In this document: one piece after another, positions 1 to 6,270 of the stretch
How the letters are laid out: the number at the start of each line of letters is the position of its first letter
Position numbering within the stretch: the first letter of the stretch is position 1
Source of the DNA: an uncultured Hungatella sp.
GTDB taxonomy: Bacteria; Bacillota; Clostridia; Lachnospirales; Lachnospiraceae
Length of the DNA: 8,962 nt
Direction of reading: 5' to 3'
Assembly (NCBI GenBank): GCA_959018155.1
Contig: CAUEKH010000081.1
Span: 1-8,962 of the forward strand
Position numbers and translations under genes: made by a program
Notes under the pieces: generated by a model
Databases searched by the model: none
What the model was told of the DNA's origin: nothing
Seen by the model: only the letters and a program-made list of their open reading frames with translations

Positions 1-40
1 AAAGGTTAAAAAATTTTTAAAAGATATAAAACCTTTTTTT
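1..40 (+). terminator. Possible weak terminator of an upstream gene (cut by window edge)
   Basis: AAAGGTT at 1-7 is the reverse complement of AACCTTT at 30-36, and the second arm runs into seven consecutive T (34-40). This is the shape of a rho-independent terminator with a long AT-rich loop. The stem is only 7 bp and AT-rich, and any extension would lie before base 1, so the call is tentative. It could equally be AT-rich promoter-proximal DNA for the gene at 94; I found no convincing -35/-10 pair in bases 1-78. Confidence 0.3.
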
Positions 41-78
41 CATTTAAACCGTCTTAGAAGTAGTAAGAAATAAAAATC

Positions 79-85
79 AGGAGGG
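79..85 (+). promoter_or_regulatory. Ribosome binding site that selects ATG 94 over TTG 88
   Basis: AGGAGGG is a near-perfect Shine-Dalgarno sequence. It leaves about 9 nt to the ATG at 94 but only about 3 nt to the in-frame TTG at 88. The normal 5-10 nt spacing therefore favours the ATG. Confidence 0.85.
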
Positions 86-93
86 AATTGAAA

Positions 94-2037
94 ATGAGTA
101 AGAGAAGAAATGCGATACTGGCAGGTATCGGGGCGGCTGCCGCGATGACAGTTCTGGCCGCGTCGCCCGCATTTGCAGGTGTCTGGAGGGCGGATACGGC
201 AGGCTGGAGATATCTCGGGGACAGCGGCCAGGCTGTCAAGTCAGGCTGGATCCAGGATGGGATGGATTATTACCGGACCGATGAAAACGGTTATATGAAG
301 ACCGGCTGGTATCAGGATGTGACGGATAACGGCAGATGGTATTATTTACAGCCGCAGACAGGCGGGCCGCAGGGCGCTATGAAAACCGGATGGCTGTTTG
401 AAAATGGAAACTGGTATTTTCTGGACACCAGAATCGGCGGACCAAAGGGAAGCATGGTGATGGGCTGGCAGTGGATTGACGGAAAATGCTATTTCTTCGA
501 CCCGGCGCGCGGCGGCGCCATGGCGGCCTCCTGTATCACGCCGGATGGCTGCATGGTGGATGGTCAGGGGGCATGGGTGGATGAACATGGAATCCCTTAT
601 TATGAAGCAGGGAAAGGGATCTCTTCCACGGTTTCCTTCGATATAACGGCCAAGGGACCGGTCGCCGGGGGCGGAAAAGGCGGAGCCGGAGGCGCTGGAG
701 GTTCCGGCGGCTCGGGTGGTTCCGGCGGTTCCGGTGGTTCCGGTGGTGGAAATGGTTCCGGCAGCAGTGAAGACGACGCCTGGCGTGATTATTCCGACCA
801 GTCGGTCCGCCATTCTGCCAATAACTTTACGACTGGAAACTACGGGATGATGAGCGCTGACGAGCGTGAGGAACTGCAGGATGAGATTGAGAATTTTAAA
901 GATAATTACATTACCTCAGACATGACCGATTTTGAAAAGGAGATCACGATTATTAAATGGCTGGTGGCCAACTGTTCTTACGAGAAAGGAGATAGCTGGG
1001 AGAATGCCACTGCCTACAGCTGTATCGTCAATGGAAAAGCGCAGTGTTCCGGATACGCGGATGCATTTCTTCAGACGGCCAAAGCCTGCGGGCTTGACGC
1101 CAGGTACATTTATAATGATTATCATGCCTGGAATGTGGTGAAACTCGATAAGGAATGGTATCATGTGGATGTAACCTGGGAAGATCCTGCGGGCAGCAAT
1201 AATTACGGTTTTTCTCATCTGAGAAATAAGTACATCAATCTGGAGGACAGTCAGATAAAAGGCGTACCATTCCATAAAAAATGGAGTCCCGCCACTATGA
1301 AAGCAAAAGGGAACGCCTATGGGCCGAAGGTGGTAGCCCAGTACTTAAAGGACGGGACGATCGACACCTCCAAAGGGGAGAGTTATGAGGAACAGATGGA
1401 CAAATTCTTTGCCAGTATCAGAAATGAGGATGGCAGCAATCTCATCCGCTTCACCGATGAGAGCAGCACCGTGGATAAGATCTGTGCCTACCTTGAATCG
1501 GAACTCGATAAAAAGAGTGATTCATATGAATTTGCTGTCCGCTACCCATCAAAATATACAGCCACAGTGACGGGGAACTATAAGAAACTCGTAAAGATCA
1601 ATGACAGAATGGAAGAAGAAATAAACACCCGTATCAACACGAAATATGCGGACGTATTGAGACGGCCGATCAACGTAACGCTTTATCTGGAAATGGATGC
1701 GGAGGCTAATTACTTTGCCCACAGGAAGGGGAATTTCTATTATCAGGAAGGAAAAGGCCGGATGATAGAATATACGGTTCATTTCGTTGATGCAGATGGC
1801 AACCCGGTGGGGAGCCAGACGGGTGTCAGTGAAAAACGCAGAAGCATCAAACTTACCTTCCCGGAGGGATACAGCTATATCAGCAGTGATGATACCAACT
1901 GCCAGGTGAAGAAAGGAAAAGTCTCCTACGGAGGCAGAAGTTTCCAGATTCTGAGCAACGAGGAAGTTGAGGTCACGATCCGGCTTCGCAGTCTGAATCC
2001 GGATAAGGCGTCGCCATCAAACGCGTCGGGAAAATAA
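94..2037 (+). CDS. Secreted cell-wall-binding-repeat protein with transglutaminase-like domain
   Basis: A 647-residue exported protein. Residues 1-28 form a signal peptide: basic SKRR, an Ala-rich hydrophobic core, and an AFA cleavage site before Gly29. Residues about 30-165 carry choline-binding/CW_binding-type repeats (recurring GW, WYY, WYF and GG-x-M-x-x-GW patterns), which normally hold a protein non-covalently at the cell wall. Residues about 188-225 are a Gly-Ser linker. A transglutaminase-like domain follows, with the full triad in its usual motifs: Cys318 in QCSGYA, His344 in YHAWN and Asp359 in VDVTWEDP. Residues about 400-556 match nothing I recognise. Residues about 557-640 look like a small beta-rich surface domain (YTVHFVDADGNPVG). 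There is no LPxTG or membrane anchor. Bacterial relatives of this fold include proteases and crosslinking enzymes, so the reaction and substrate cannot be named. The gene has its own terminators and looks monocistronic. ATG 94 was chosen because of RBS spacing. Confidence 0.9.
   Translation: MSKRRNAILAGIGAAAAMTVLAASPAFAGVWRADTAGWRYLGDSGQAVKSGWIQDGMDYYRTDENGYMKTGWYQDVTDNGRWYYLQPQTGGPQGAMKTGWLFENGNWYFLDTRIGGPKGSMVMGWQWIDGKCYFFDPARGGAMAASCITPDGCMVDGQGAWVDEHGIPYYEAGKGISSTVSFDITAKGPVAGGGKGGAGGAGGSGGSGGSGGSGGSGGGNGSGSSEDDAWRDYSDQSVRHSANNFTTGNYGMMSADEREELQDEIENFKDNYITSDMTDFEKEITIIKWLVANCSYEKGDSWENATAYSCIVNGKAQCSGYADAFLQTAKACGLDARYIYNDYHAWNVVKLDKEWYHVDVTWEDPAGSNNYGFSHLRNKYINLEDSQIKGVPFHKKWSPATMKAKGNAYGPKVVAQYLKDGTIDTSKGESYEEQMDKFFASIRNEDGSNLIRFTDESSTVDKICAYLESELDKKSDSYEFAVRYPSKYTATVTGNYKKLVKINDRMEEEINTRINTKYADVLRRPINVTLYLEMDAEANYFAHRKGNFYYQEGKGRMIEYTVHFVDADGNPVGSQTGVSEKRRSIKLTFPEGYSYISSDDTNCQVKKGKVSYGGRSFQILSNEEVEVTIRLRSLNPDKASPSNASGK
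697..741 (+). repeat. In-frame 9-bp tandem repeat encoding Gly-Gly-Ser units
   Basis: Five consecutive 9-bp units (GGn GGn TCn) encode a GGS repeat in the linker between the wall-binding repeats and the transglutaminase-like domain. The units differ at third positions, with GGT/GGC and TCC/TCG variants. A GGTGGTGGA block and further Gly/Ser codons follow to 768. Copy changes in multiples of 9 bp would alter linker length without breaking the frame. The flexible spacer presumably lets the catalytic domain reach away from the wall. Confidence 0.85.
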
Positions 2038-2081
2038 ACAAAATGAGAAGGGCTGAGGGAGTGTGAGCAGTCCTGCGGCAG

Positions 2082-2120
2082 GGCCGGGATTTTTGAGTTT
2101 TTGAAAATCCCGGCCTTTTT
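2082..2120 (+). terminator. Rho-independent terminator of the surface-protein gene
   Basis: GGCCGGGATTTT (2082-2093) pairs perfectly with AAAATCCCGGCC (2104-2115), giving a 12-bp stem with a 10-nt loop. TTTTT (2116-2120) follows immediately. The stem begins 45 nt after the stop codon at 2037. Confidence 0.92.
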
Positions 2121-2121
2121 G

Positions 2122-2163
2122 AAAACGGTGACCTGTGCGCGGAGCGTGCAGGTTATCGTTTTT
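2122..2163. terminator. Second, probably bidirectional terminator hairpin
   Basis: Bases 2122-2140 pair with 2144-2162 over 19 positions around a GGA triloop. Four of the pairs are G-U: two in the GTG/TAT segment and two in the TGCGC arm. The outer part is AAAACG paired with CGTTTT, so the structure has an A-tract on one side and a T-tract on the other, as in bidirectional terminators. It starts directly after the T-tract of the first terminator, so it may be a back-up. It is weaker on the minus strand because the G-U pairs become A-C mismatches there. Confidence 0.6.
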
Positions 2164-2213
2164 ACTGCGGAATGTAAACTTTAAATGGAACGCGGGATAT
2201 CATGTTCATTTGT

Positions 2214-2242
2214 TTGACTTTGAGTCGGGAAACGTTTAGAAT
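2214..2242 (+). promoter_or_regulatory. Sigma-A-type promoter for the Nudix-rarA unit
   Basis: TTGACT (2214-2219) and TAGAAT (2237-2242) each match the -35/-10 consensus at five of six positions and are separated by exactly 17 nt. Transcription would start near 2249, giving a leader of about 145 nt that contains both palindromes at 2283-2369. It lies just downstream of the two terminators, so the Nudix and rarA genes are probably expressed independently of the surface-protein gene. Confidence 0.72.
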
Positions 2243-2282
2243 AAAGACATTCAGTTTCAGCGTATTTTGAGTGAATTTCAAA

Positions 2283-2369
2283 TCAAATACCCCGCTGCAG
2301 GCAACGGGGTATTTGACCCTCGCAGCGGTCGCCAAATATCCATGCAAGCATGGCTGCTTGGCTCGTTGC
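2283..2369. repeat. Paired-hairpin intergenic element in the Nudix gene leader
   Basis: Two adjacent palindromes. Hairpin 1: TCAAATACCCCG (2283-2294) and CGGGGTATTTGA (2305-2316), a perfect 12-bp stem with a 10-nt loop and no T-tract. Hairpin 2 is nested: GCAGCG (2322-2327) with CGTTGC (2364-2369, one G-U), GCCAA (2331-2335) with TTGGC (2358-2362), and CCATGC (2340-2345) with GCATGG (2348-2353) at the tip. The element ends 11 nt before the Shine-Dalgarno sequence. Its compact structure and its position between promoter and gene suggest either a dispersed palindromic repeat (REP/MITE-like) or a structured 5' leader. I have an unverified impression of similar palindromes between genes in Lachnospiraceae genomes. 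Confidence 0.6.
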
Positions 2370-2380
2370 TCGCGGAAATA

Positions 2381-2387
2381 AAAGGAG
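2381..2387 (+). promoter_or_regulatory. Ribosome binding site setting the Nudix start at 2395
   Basis: AAAGGAG lies 7 nt before ATG 2395. An upstream in-frame ATG at 2350 sits inside hairpin 2 and has no Shine-Dalgarno sequence, so it is unlikely to be used. Confidence 0.85.
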
Positions 2388-2394
2388 TGGAGAG

Positions 2395-2868
2395 ATGGAT
2401 ATTACATTTCAGACAGAAGAAGGGGTATTCAATTACAGGGTGTGTGCGGTTATCGTTCATGACGGACGGCTGCTGGCTATGCGTGACAGATCTCCATACT
2501 ACTATCTGCCTGGAGGAAGAGTCAGGTTCCATGAAACTGCGAAACAGGCGGTTTTGAGGGAAGTTGGGGAAGAACTTGGGGTTCAGGCAGAGATTGTCAG
2601 GCCCCTGTGGCTGAATCAGGGATTTTTTACAGAGGATGTCAGCCAGAAGCGCTACCATGAATTGTGCATGTACTTTCTTATGGATATTGAGAAGACAGAT
2701 TTACTGTCGCGGGGCAGCCGTTTTTCCCGGTTGGAAGACGGACAGGAACACAAGTTTGAGTGGATTCCGTTTGAAGCGCTGGAAGGAGAGTATCTTTATC
2801 CGGCTTTCATTAAAAAACAGATTTTTAATCTGCCGGATACGCTGGAGATTCTGGAGGAATACGAGTGA
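2395..2868 (+). CDS. Nudix hydrolase
   Basis: A 157-residue soluble protein with one Nudix domain. The Nudix box, GX5EX7REUXEEXGU, is complete at residues 41-63: Gly41, Glu47, then REVGEELGV from Arg55, including the metal-binding Glu59 and Glu60. The YYLPGG stretch just before the box is typical of the fold. Family members hydrolyse nucleoside diphosphates linked to another moiety (oxidised dNTPs, NDP-sugars, dinucleotides) using Mg2+. Nothing here fixes the substrate. The gene stops 35 nt before rarA with no terminator between, so the two are probably co-transcribed from the promoter at 2214. That is compatible with, but does not prove, a nucleotide-pool sanitation role alongside replication repair. 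Starting at ATG 2350 would add 15 residues read from the palindromic element; the RBS argues against it. Confidence 0.92.
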   Translation: MDITFQTEEGVFNYRVCAVIVHDGRLLAMRDRSPYYYLPGGRVRFHETAKQAVLREVGEELGVQAEIVRPLWLNQGFFTEDVSQKRYHELCMYFLMDIEKTDLLSRGSRFSRLEDGQEHKFEWIPFEALEGEYLYPAFIKKQIFNLPDTLEILEEYE

Positions 2869-2903
2869 TTTAGCTGATAAAAAACAGGATGAGGTGATAT
2901 ATT

Positions 2904-4244
2904 ATGATGGAACAGATGTCCCTGTTCGATGATCGGGGCAGCATGGGACCTCTGGCAAGCCGGCTGCGGCCCAAAAGTCTCGATGAGTTTGTGGGGCAGA
3001 AGCATTTGATTGGAGAGGGGAAGGTGCTCCGGAGGATTATTGATCAGGATATGGTGTGCTCCATGATATTCTGGGGACCTCCCGGCGTGGGAAAGACGAC
3101 GCTGGCGAGGATTATTGCCAATCGGACGAAAGCCTCTTTCGTGGATTTCAGCGCGGTGACGAGTGGAATTAAGGAAATCAAAGAGGTGATGGCCCAGGCG
3201 GAACGTGACCGGCATATGGGGCTTCGGACACTTGTATTTGTGGACGAGATTCATCGTTTCAATAAAGCTCAGCAGGATGCATTCCTGCCGTATGTGGAGA
3301 AGGGGAGTATCATTCTTATTGGCGCGACAACGGAGAATCCCTCTTTTGAAATCAATGCCGCTCTTTTATCGCGGTGCAAGGTATTTGTGCTCCAGTCCTT
3401 AGAGACAGAGGATTTGGTGGAACTGCTGCACCATGCGTTAAAGAGTCCGCAGGGGCTGGGCGATCAGAGAATCGGGATAACGGAAGATATGCTCACCGCG
3501 ATTGCGCGCTTTGCCAATGGCGATGCGAGAACGGCGCTCAATACGCTTGAGATGGCAGTGTTGAACGGGAAAATAAGCGCCGAAGAGACGACGGTGACGG
3601 AGGAAGTGCTGGAACAGTGCCTAAGCCGGAAATCACTGCTCTACGACAAGAACGGGGAGGAACACTACAATTTAATCTCAGCCCTGCATAAATCCATGCG
3701 CAACAGCGATCCGGATGCGGCGCTGTACTGGCTGGCGCGGATGCTGGAGGCGGGGGAGGATCCGCTCTATGTGGCCAGAAGGCTGATTCGGTTTGCCAGC
3801 GAGGATGTGGGGATGGCGGACAGCCAGGCTCTGCCACTTGCGGTGGCGGCCTACCAGGCGTGCCATTTTAACGGGATGCCGGAGTGCAACGTAAACCTGG
3901 CTCACACGGTTATCTATCTCTCCATGGCGCCGAAATCCAACTCCGCGTATATGGGATATGAGAAGTGTAAAGAAGATGCCCTCCATACACTGGCGGAGCC
4001 GGTGCCTCTCGTCATCAGAAATGCCCCCACAGGGCTGATGAAGGATTTGCATTATGGGGAAGGATACCAGTATGCCCATGAGACGGAGGATAAGATTGCG
4101 GCCATGCAGTGTCTGCCGGATTCCTTAAAGGACAGAACGTATTACCGGCCTACGGAAGAAGGAAAGGAAAAGGAGACGAAGGCGCGGCTGGAAGAGGTGA
4201 AGGCGTGGCGGCGCGCGCATGGCCTTATGCGGGATGAACAGTGA
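2904..4244 (+). CDS. rarA: Replication-associated recombination protein A (RarA/MgsA), AAA+ ATPase
   Basis: A 446-residue homologue of bacterial RarA/MgsA and eukaryotic WRNIP1/Mgs1, of normal length. These proteins form DNA-dependent ATPase tetramers acting at stalled replication forks. Visible motifs: N-terminal PLASRLRP and DEFVGQ, Walker A GPPGVGKT (58-65), Walker B LVFVDE (110-115), sensor 1 GATTEN (140-145), the LLSRC arginine finger (Arg157) and sensor 2 GDAR (206-209). The C-terminal half has the RarA oligomerisation region (DPDAALYWLARML, YMGYE, and a YRPTEEG-type tail). The N-terminus contains QMSLF (residues 4-8), which resembles the QLSLF-type sliding-clamp-binding motif and would fit fork targeting; this is inference. 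Start ATG 2904 follows GAGGTGA (2891-2897) at 6 nt spacing; ATG 2907 is possible. The gene is probably in an operon with the Nudix gene. I see no clear terminator between its stop and the argS promoter. Confidence 0.96.
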   Translation: MMEQMSLFDDRGSMGPLASRLRPKSLDEFVGQKHLIGEGKVLRRIIDQDMVCSMIFWGPPGVGKTTLARIIANRTKASFVDFSAVTSGIKEIKEVMAQAERDRHMGLRTLVFVDEIHRFNKAQQDAFLPYVEKGSIILIGATTENPSFEINAALLSRCKVFVLQSLETEDLVELLHHALKSPQGLGDQRIGITEDMLTAIARFANGDARTALNTLEMAVLNGKISAEETTVTEEVLEQCLSRKSLLYDKNGEEHYNLISALHKSMRNSDPDAALYWLARMLEAGEDPLYVARRLIRFASEDVGMADSQALPLAVAAYQACHFNGMPECNVNLAHTVIYLSMAPKSNSAYMGYEKCKEDALHTLAEPVPLVIRNAPTGLMKDLHYGEGYQYAHETEDKIAAMQCLPDSLKDRTYYRPTEEGKEKETKARLEEVKAWRRAHGLMRDEQ

Positions 4245-4298
4245 CTGTACGGGATGAGTGCGGGCAGATAAGTGCGCAGGAAAAATGCGGCAAAAACA

Positions 4299-4327
4299 TT
4301 GATTTTCCCGGGTAAGTGTAATATAAT
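4299..4327 (+). promoter_or_regulatory. Sigma-A-type promoter for argS
   Basis: TTGATT (4299-4304) and a perfect TATAAT (4322-4327) are separated by 17 nt. The predicted start is near 4334, leaving a leader of about 108 nt before argS. This is the best promoter in the window. Confidence 0.85.
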
Positions 4328-4333
4328 TAATTT

Positions 4334-4441
4334 TTAGCCTGGAAATCTCCGGAAGGCATTTCGGAGATGGGATGAAAACCTCCGGAAATACCGGAGATTG
4401 AGATAGAGATTTCAGTCAATTTGAGAGGAGAACACGATTCG
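4334..4441 (+). promoter_or_regulatory. Structured argS leader with alternative pairings
   Basis: Two local hairpins can form. Hairpin A is 4345-4354 with 4359-4368: 10 bp, one G-U, GGCA loop. Hairpin B is CTCCGG 4380-4385 with CCGGAG 4391-4396. The ATCTCC segment of hairpin A has other perfect partners: ATCTCCGG (4345-4352) with CCGGAGAT (4391-4398), and GAAATCTC (4342-4349) with GAGATTTC (4406-4413). TCTCC (4346-4350) can also pair with GGAGA at the Shine-Dalgarno (4427-4431). These are mutually exclusive, as in a regulatory switch. I see no T-box consensus (GGTGGnACCGCG-like) and no U-tract terminator, so any control would more likely act on translation or RNA stability. Function is unproven. 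Confidence 0.45.
4424..4430 (+). promoter_or_regulatory. Ribosome binding site for argS (decides ATG 4442)
   Basis: AGAGGAG lies 11 nt before ATG 4442, slightly longer than ideal. The in-frame TTG at 4421 overlaps the Shine-Dalgarno region itself and cannot use it, so ATG 4442 is the start. Confidence 0.8.
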
Positions 4442-6211
4442 ATGAAGAAGATTCTTGACTTAATCACGACAGAGATGAAGGACGCGTTTAAAGCCTGTGG
4501 ATATGACGAGGCTTTTGCCAAGGTGACTTTATCCAACCGTCCGGACCTCTGTGAATATCAGTGTAACGGAGCGATGGCCGCGGCAAAGACTTATAAGATA
4601 AAGCCGATTGATATTGCCAATGCGGTGGTGGAGAAGCTGGCGGACAGCCGGATGTTCTCAGAGGTGAACGCCGTGATGCCGGGATTCATTAACTTAAAGT
4701 TAGAAGCCGGTTATCTGGCCGGATATTTGAACGGCATGGCGCAAGAAGAGCAGTGCGGCTGCGAGAAGACGGAGAAGCCTGAGACGATTATTGTCGATTA
4801 CGGCGGAGCCAATGTGGCAAAGCCGCTTCACGTGGGCCATTTACGTCCGGCGATTATCGGGGAGAGCATCAAGCGGATGGGCCGCTTCCTGGGACATAAT
4901 ATGATTGGCGACGTGCATCTGGGAGACTGGGGTCTTCAGATGGGACTTGTGATTGAAGAACTGCACGACAGGAAGCCGGATCTGGTCTATTTTGATGAGA
5001 ATTATGTGGGGGAATATCCGAAGGAGCCGCCATTTACCCTCAGTGACTTAGATGAGATCTACCCGGCGGCCAGCGCCAAGGCGAAGGTGGATCAGGCATT
5101 TTCTGAACGCGCCCATGAGGCAACTGTAAAGAATCAGAAGGGATACGCACCGTACCGTGCGCTCTGGCGCCATATCATGGATGTGTCGGTCCCGGATTTG
5201 AAGAAAAATTATGACAATTTAAATGTGACCTTTGATCTGTGGAAGGGAGAGAGCGATGCTGCGCCGTATATTCCCGGGCTGATCCAGGATTTGGAGGAGC
5301 GGGGAATTGCATACGAGAGCCAGGGTGCACTTGTCACGGATATTGCGGAGCCAGGAGATTCCAAGGAACTTCCGCCGTGTATTATCAGGAAATCAGACGG
5401 AGCGGCGCTCTATTCCACATCAGATTTGGGAACTATCATCGAGAGAGAGAAGCTATACCATCCCGACGGATACATCTATATCACGGATAAGCGTCAGGAA
5501 CTCCATTTTATTCAGGTGTTCCGTGTGGCAAAGAAGGCGGGATACGTACCGGCTGACAGGAAGATGTCCCACCTGGGTTTCGGAACCATGAACGGGAAGG
5601 ACGGAAAGCCGTTCAAGACGAGGGATGGCGGTGTAATGCGTCTGGAAACCATGATTAATGATATCTGCCAGGCGGCTTACGAGAAGATTATGGAAAACCG
5701 CAGCATGGATGAGGCAGAAGCTGCCGCTACCTCTAAGATAGTCGGCCTTGCTGCGTTAAAGTACGGTGATCTGTCGAACCAGGCGGCCAAGGATTACGTA
5801 TTCGATATGGATCGGTTCCTTTCCTTTGAAGGAAATACGGGGCCTTATATCCTGTACACCATTGTCCGCATTAAATCTATCCTCGCAAAGTACGAGCAGG
5901 TGGAGGGAAAGGCGGTGGAAGGCGGCGCCATAATTCCGGCGGCGTCTGAAGTGGAGAAGGACTTAATGTTACAGCTCTCGAGATATAATGAAGTGATTGA
6001 GACGGGCTTCGAAGAACTGGCACCCCATAAGATCTGCCAGTATGTCTATGAGATTGCCAACGCGTTCAACAGGTTCTATCATGATGTGAAGATTATCGGT
6101 GAGGAAGATAAGGCGCAGCAGGACTCCTGGATTGGGCTTATCAGCCTGACTAAGGATGTGCTGACGTGCTGCATTGATTTACTGGGCATCGAGGCGCCTG
6201 AGCGCATGTAG
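4442..6211 (+). CDS. argS: Arginyl-tRNA synthetase
   Basis: A 589-residue class Ia aminoacyl-tRNA synthetase that charges tRNA-Arg with arginine using ATP in the cytoplasm. Residues about 1-95 match the N-terminal tRNA-recognition domain typical of ArgRS. The catalytic core follows with VDYGGANVAKPLHVGHLR, whose HIGH signature is H130-V-G-H133. The KMSK region is replaced by the form common in ArgRS, HLGFGTMNG...KPFKTRDG, with Lys389 and Lys392. The C-terminal DALR/anticodon-binding domain begins around FEGNTGPYILYT (462-473) and the protein ends APERM, as ArgRS often does. Length and motifs are complete. Transcription is probably from the promoter at 4299 through the structured leader. The snf2-like gene follows after 113 nt without a canonical terminator, so read-through into it is plausible. 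Confidence 0.98.
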   Translation: MKKILDLITTEMKDAFKACGYDEAFAKVTLSNRPDLCEYQCNGAMAAAKTYKIKPIDIANAVVEKLADSRMFSEVNAVMPGFINLKLEAGYLAGYLNGMAQEEQCGCEKTEKPETIIVDYGGANVAKPLHVGHLRPAIIGESIKRMGRFLGHNMIGDVHLGDWGLQMGLVIEELHDRKPDLVYFDENYVGEYPKEPPFTLSDLDEIYPAASAKAKVDQAFSERAHEATVKNQKGYAPYRALWRHIMDVSVPDLKKNYDNLNVTFDLWKGESDAAPYIPGLIQDLEERGIAYESQGALVTDIAEPGDSKELPPCIIRKSDGAALYSTSDLGTIIEREKLYHPDGYIYITDKRQELHFIQVFRVAKKAGYVPADRKMSHLGFGTMNGKDGKPFKTRDGGVMRLETMINDICQAAYEKIMENRSMDEAEAAATSKIVGLAALKYGDLSNQAAKDYVFDMDRFLSFEGNTGPYILYTIVRIKSILAKYEQVEGKAVEGGAIIPAASEVEKDLMLQLSRYNEVIETGFEELAPHKICQYVYEIANAFNRFYHDVKIIGEEDKAQQDSWIGLISLTKDVLTCCIDLLGIEAPERM

Positions 6212-6234
6212 GCTGTGGACATTTCGTAAGGTCT

Positions 6235-6270
6235 GCGGGACGATTTACAGAAGAACGGGAATCGTCCCGC
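6235..6270. repeat. Perfect 11-bp inverted repeat between argS and the SNF2 gene
   Basis: GCGGGACGATT (6235-6245) and AATCGTCCCGC (6260-6270) form an 11-bp stem with a 14-nt loop, starting 23 nt after the argS stop. It is followed by AAAAAA rather than T residues, and the minus strand has no U-tract after it either, so it is not a standard terminator. A smaller alternative hairpin, CGGGA (6256-6260) with TCCCG (6265-6269), uses the same 3' half. It could be an mRNA 3'-end-stabilising or processing hairpin, or a degraded terminator. Confidence 0.65.

Noticed and set aside
88..93. TTG 88 as the start of the surface-protein gene
   Set aside because: It lies only about 3 nt from the Shine-Dalgarno sequence, whereas ATG 94 has good spacing and gives a normal signal peptide.
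697..741. CRISPR-like repeat array
   Set aside because: The repeats are 9-bp in-frame codon repeats without spacers, inside a coding sequence. No CRISPR repeat-spacer pattern occurs anywhere in the window.
346..813. Minus-strand open frame of 155 codons opposite the surface-protein gene
   Set aside because: It is the antisense of a confidently assigned gene. Its Thr/Gly-rich composition simply mirrors the GGS repeat, and it has no RBS or recognisable domain.
2267..2557. Plus-strand open frame of 96 codons running through the palindromes into the Nudix gene
   Set aside because: It overlaps the Nudix gene in another frame, has no Shine-Dalgarno sequence, and consists of repeat-derived then out-of-frame sequence.
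2278..2658. Minus-strand open frame of 126 codons over the leader and Nudix gene
   Set aside because: Antisense shadow of the Nudix gene plus the palindromic element. No family signature.
2796..3254. Minus-strand open frame of 152 codons opposite the start of rarA
   Set aside because: Antisense to the well-supported Nudix and rarA genes, His/Pro-rich shadow composition, no RBS.
3678..4079. Minus-strand open frame of 133 codons inside rarA
   Set aside because: Antisense shadow of conserved RarA coding sequence.
4334..4441. T-box riboswitch upstream of argS
   Set aside because: No T-box consensus, no specifier-loop architecture in only about 108 nt, and no terminator stem with U-tract.
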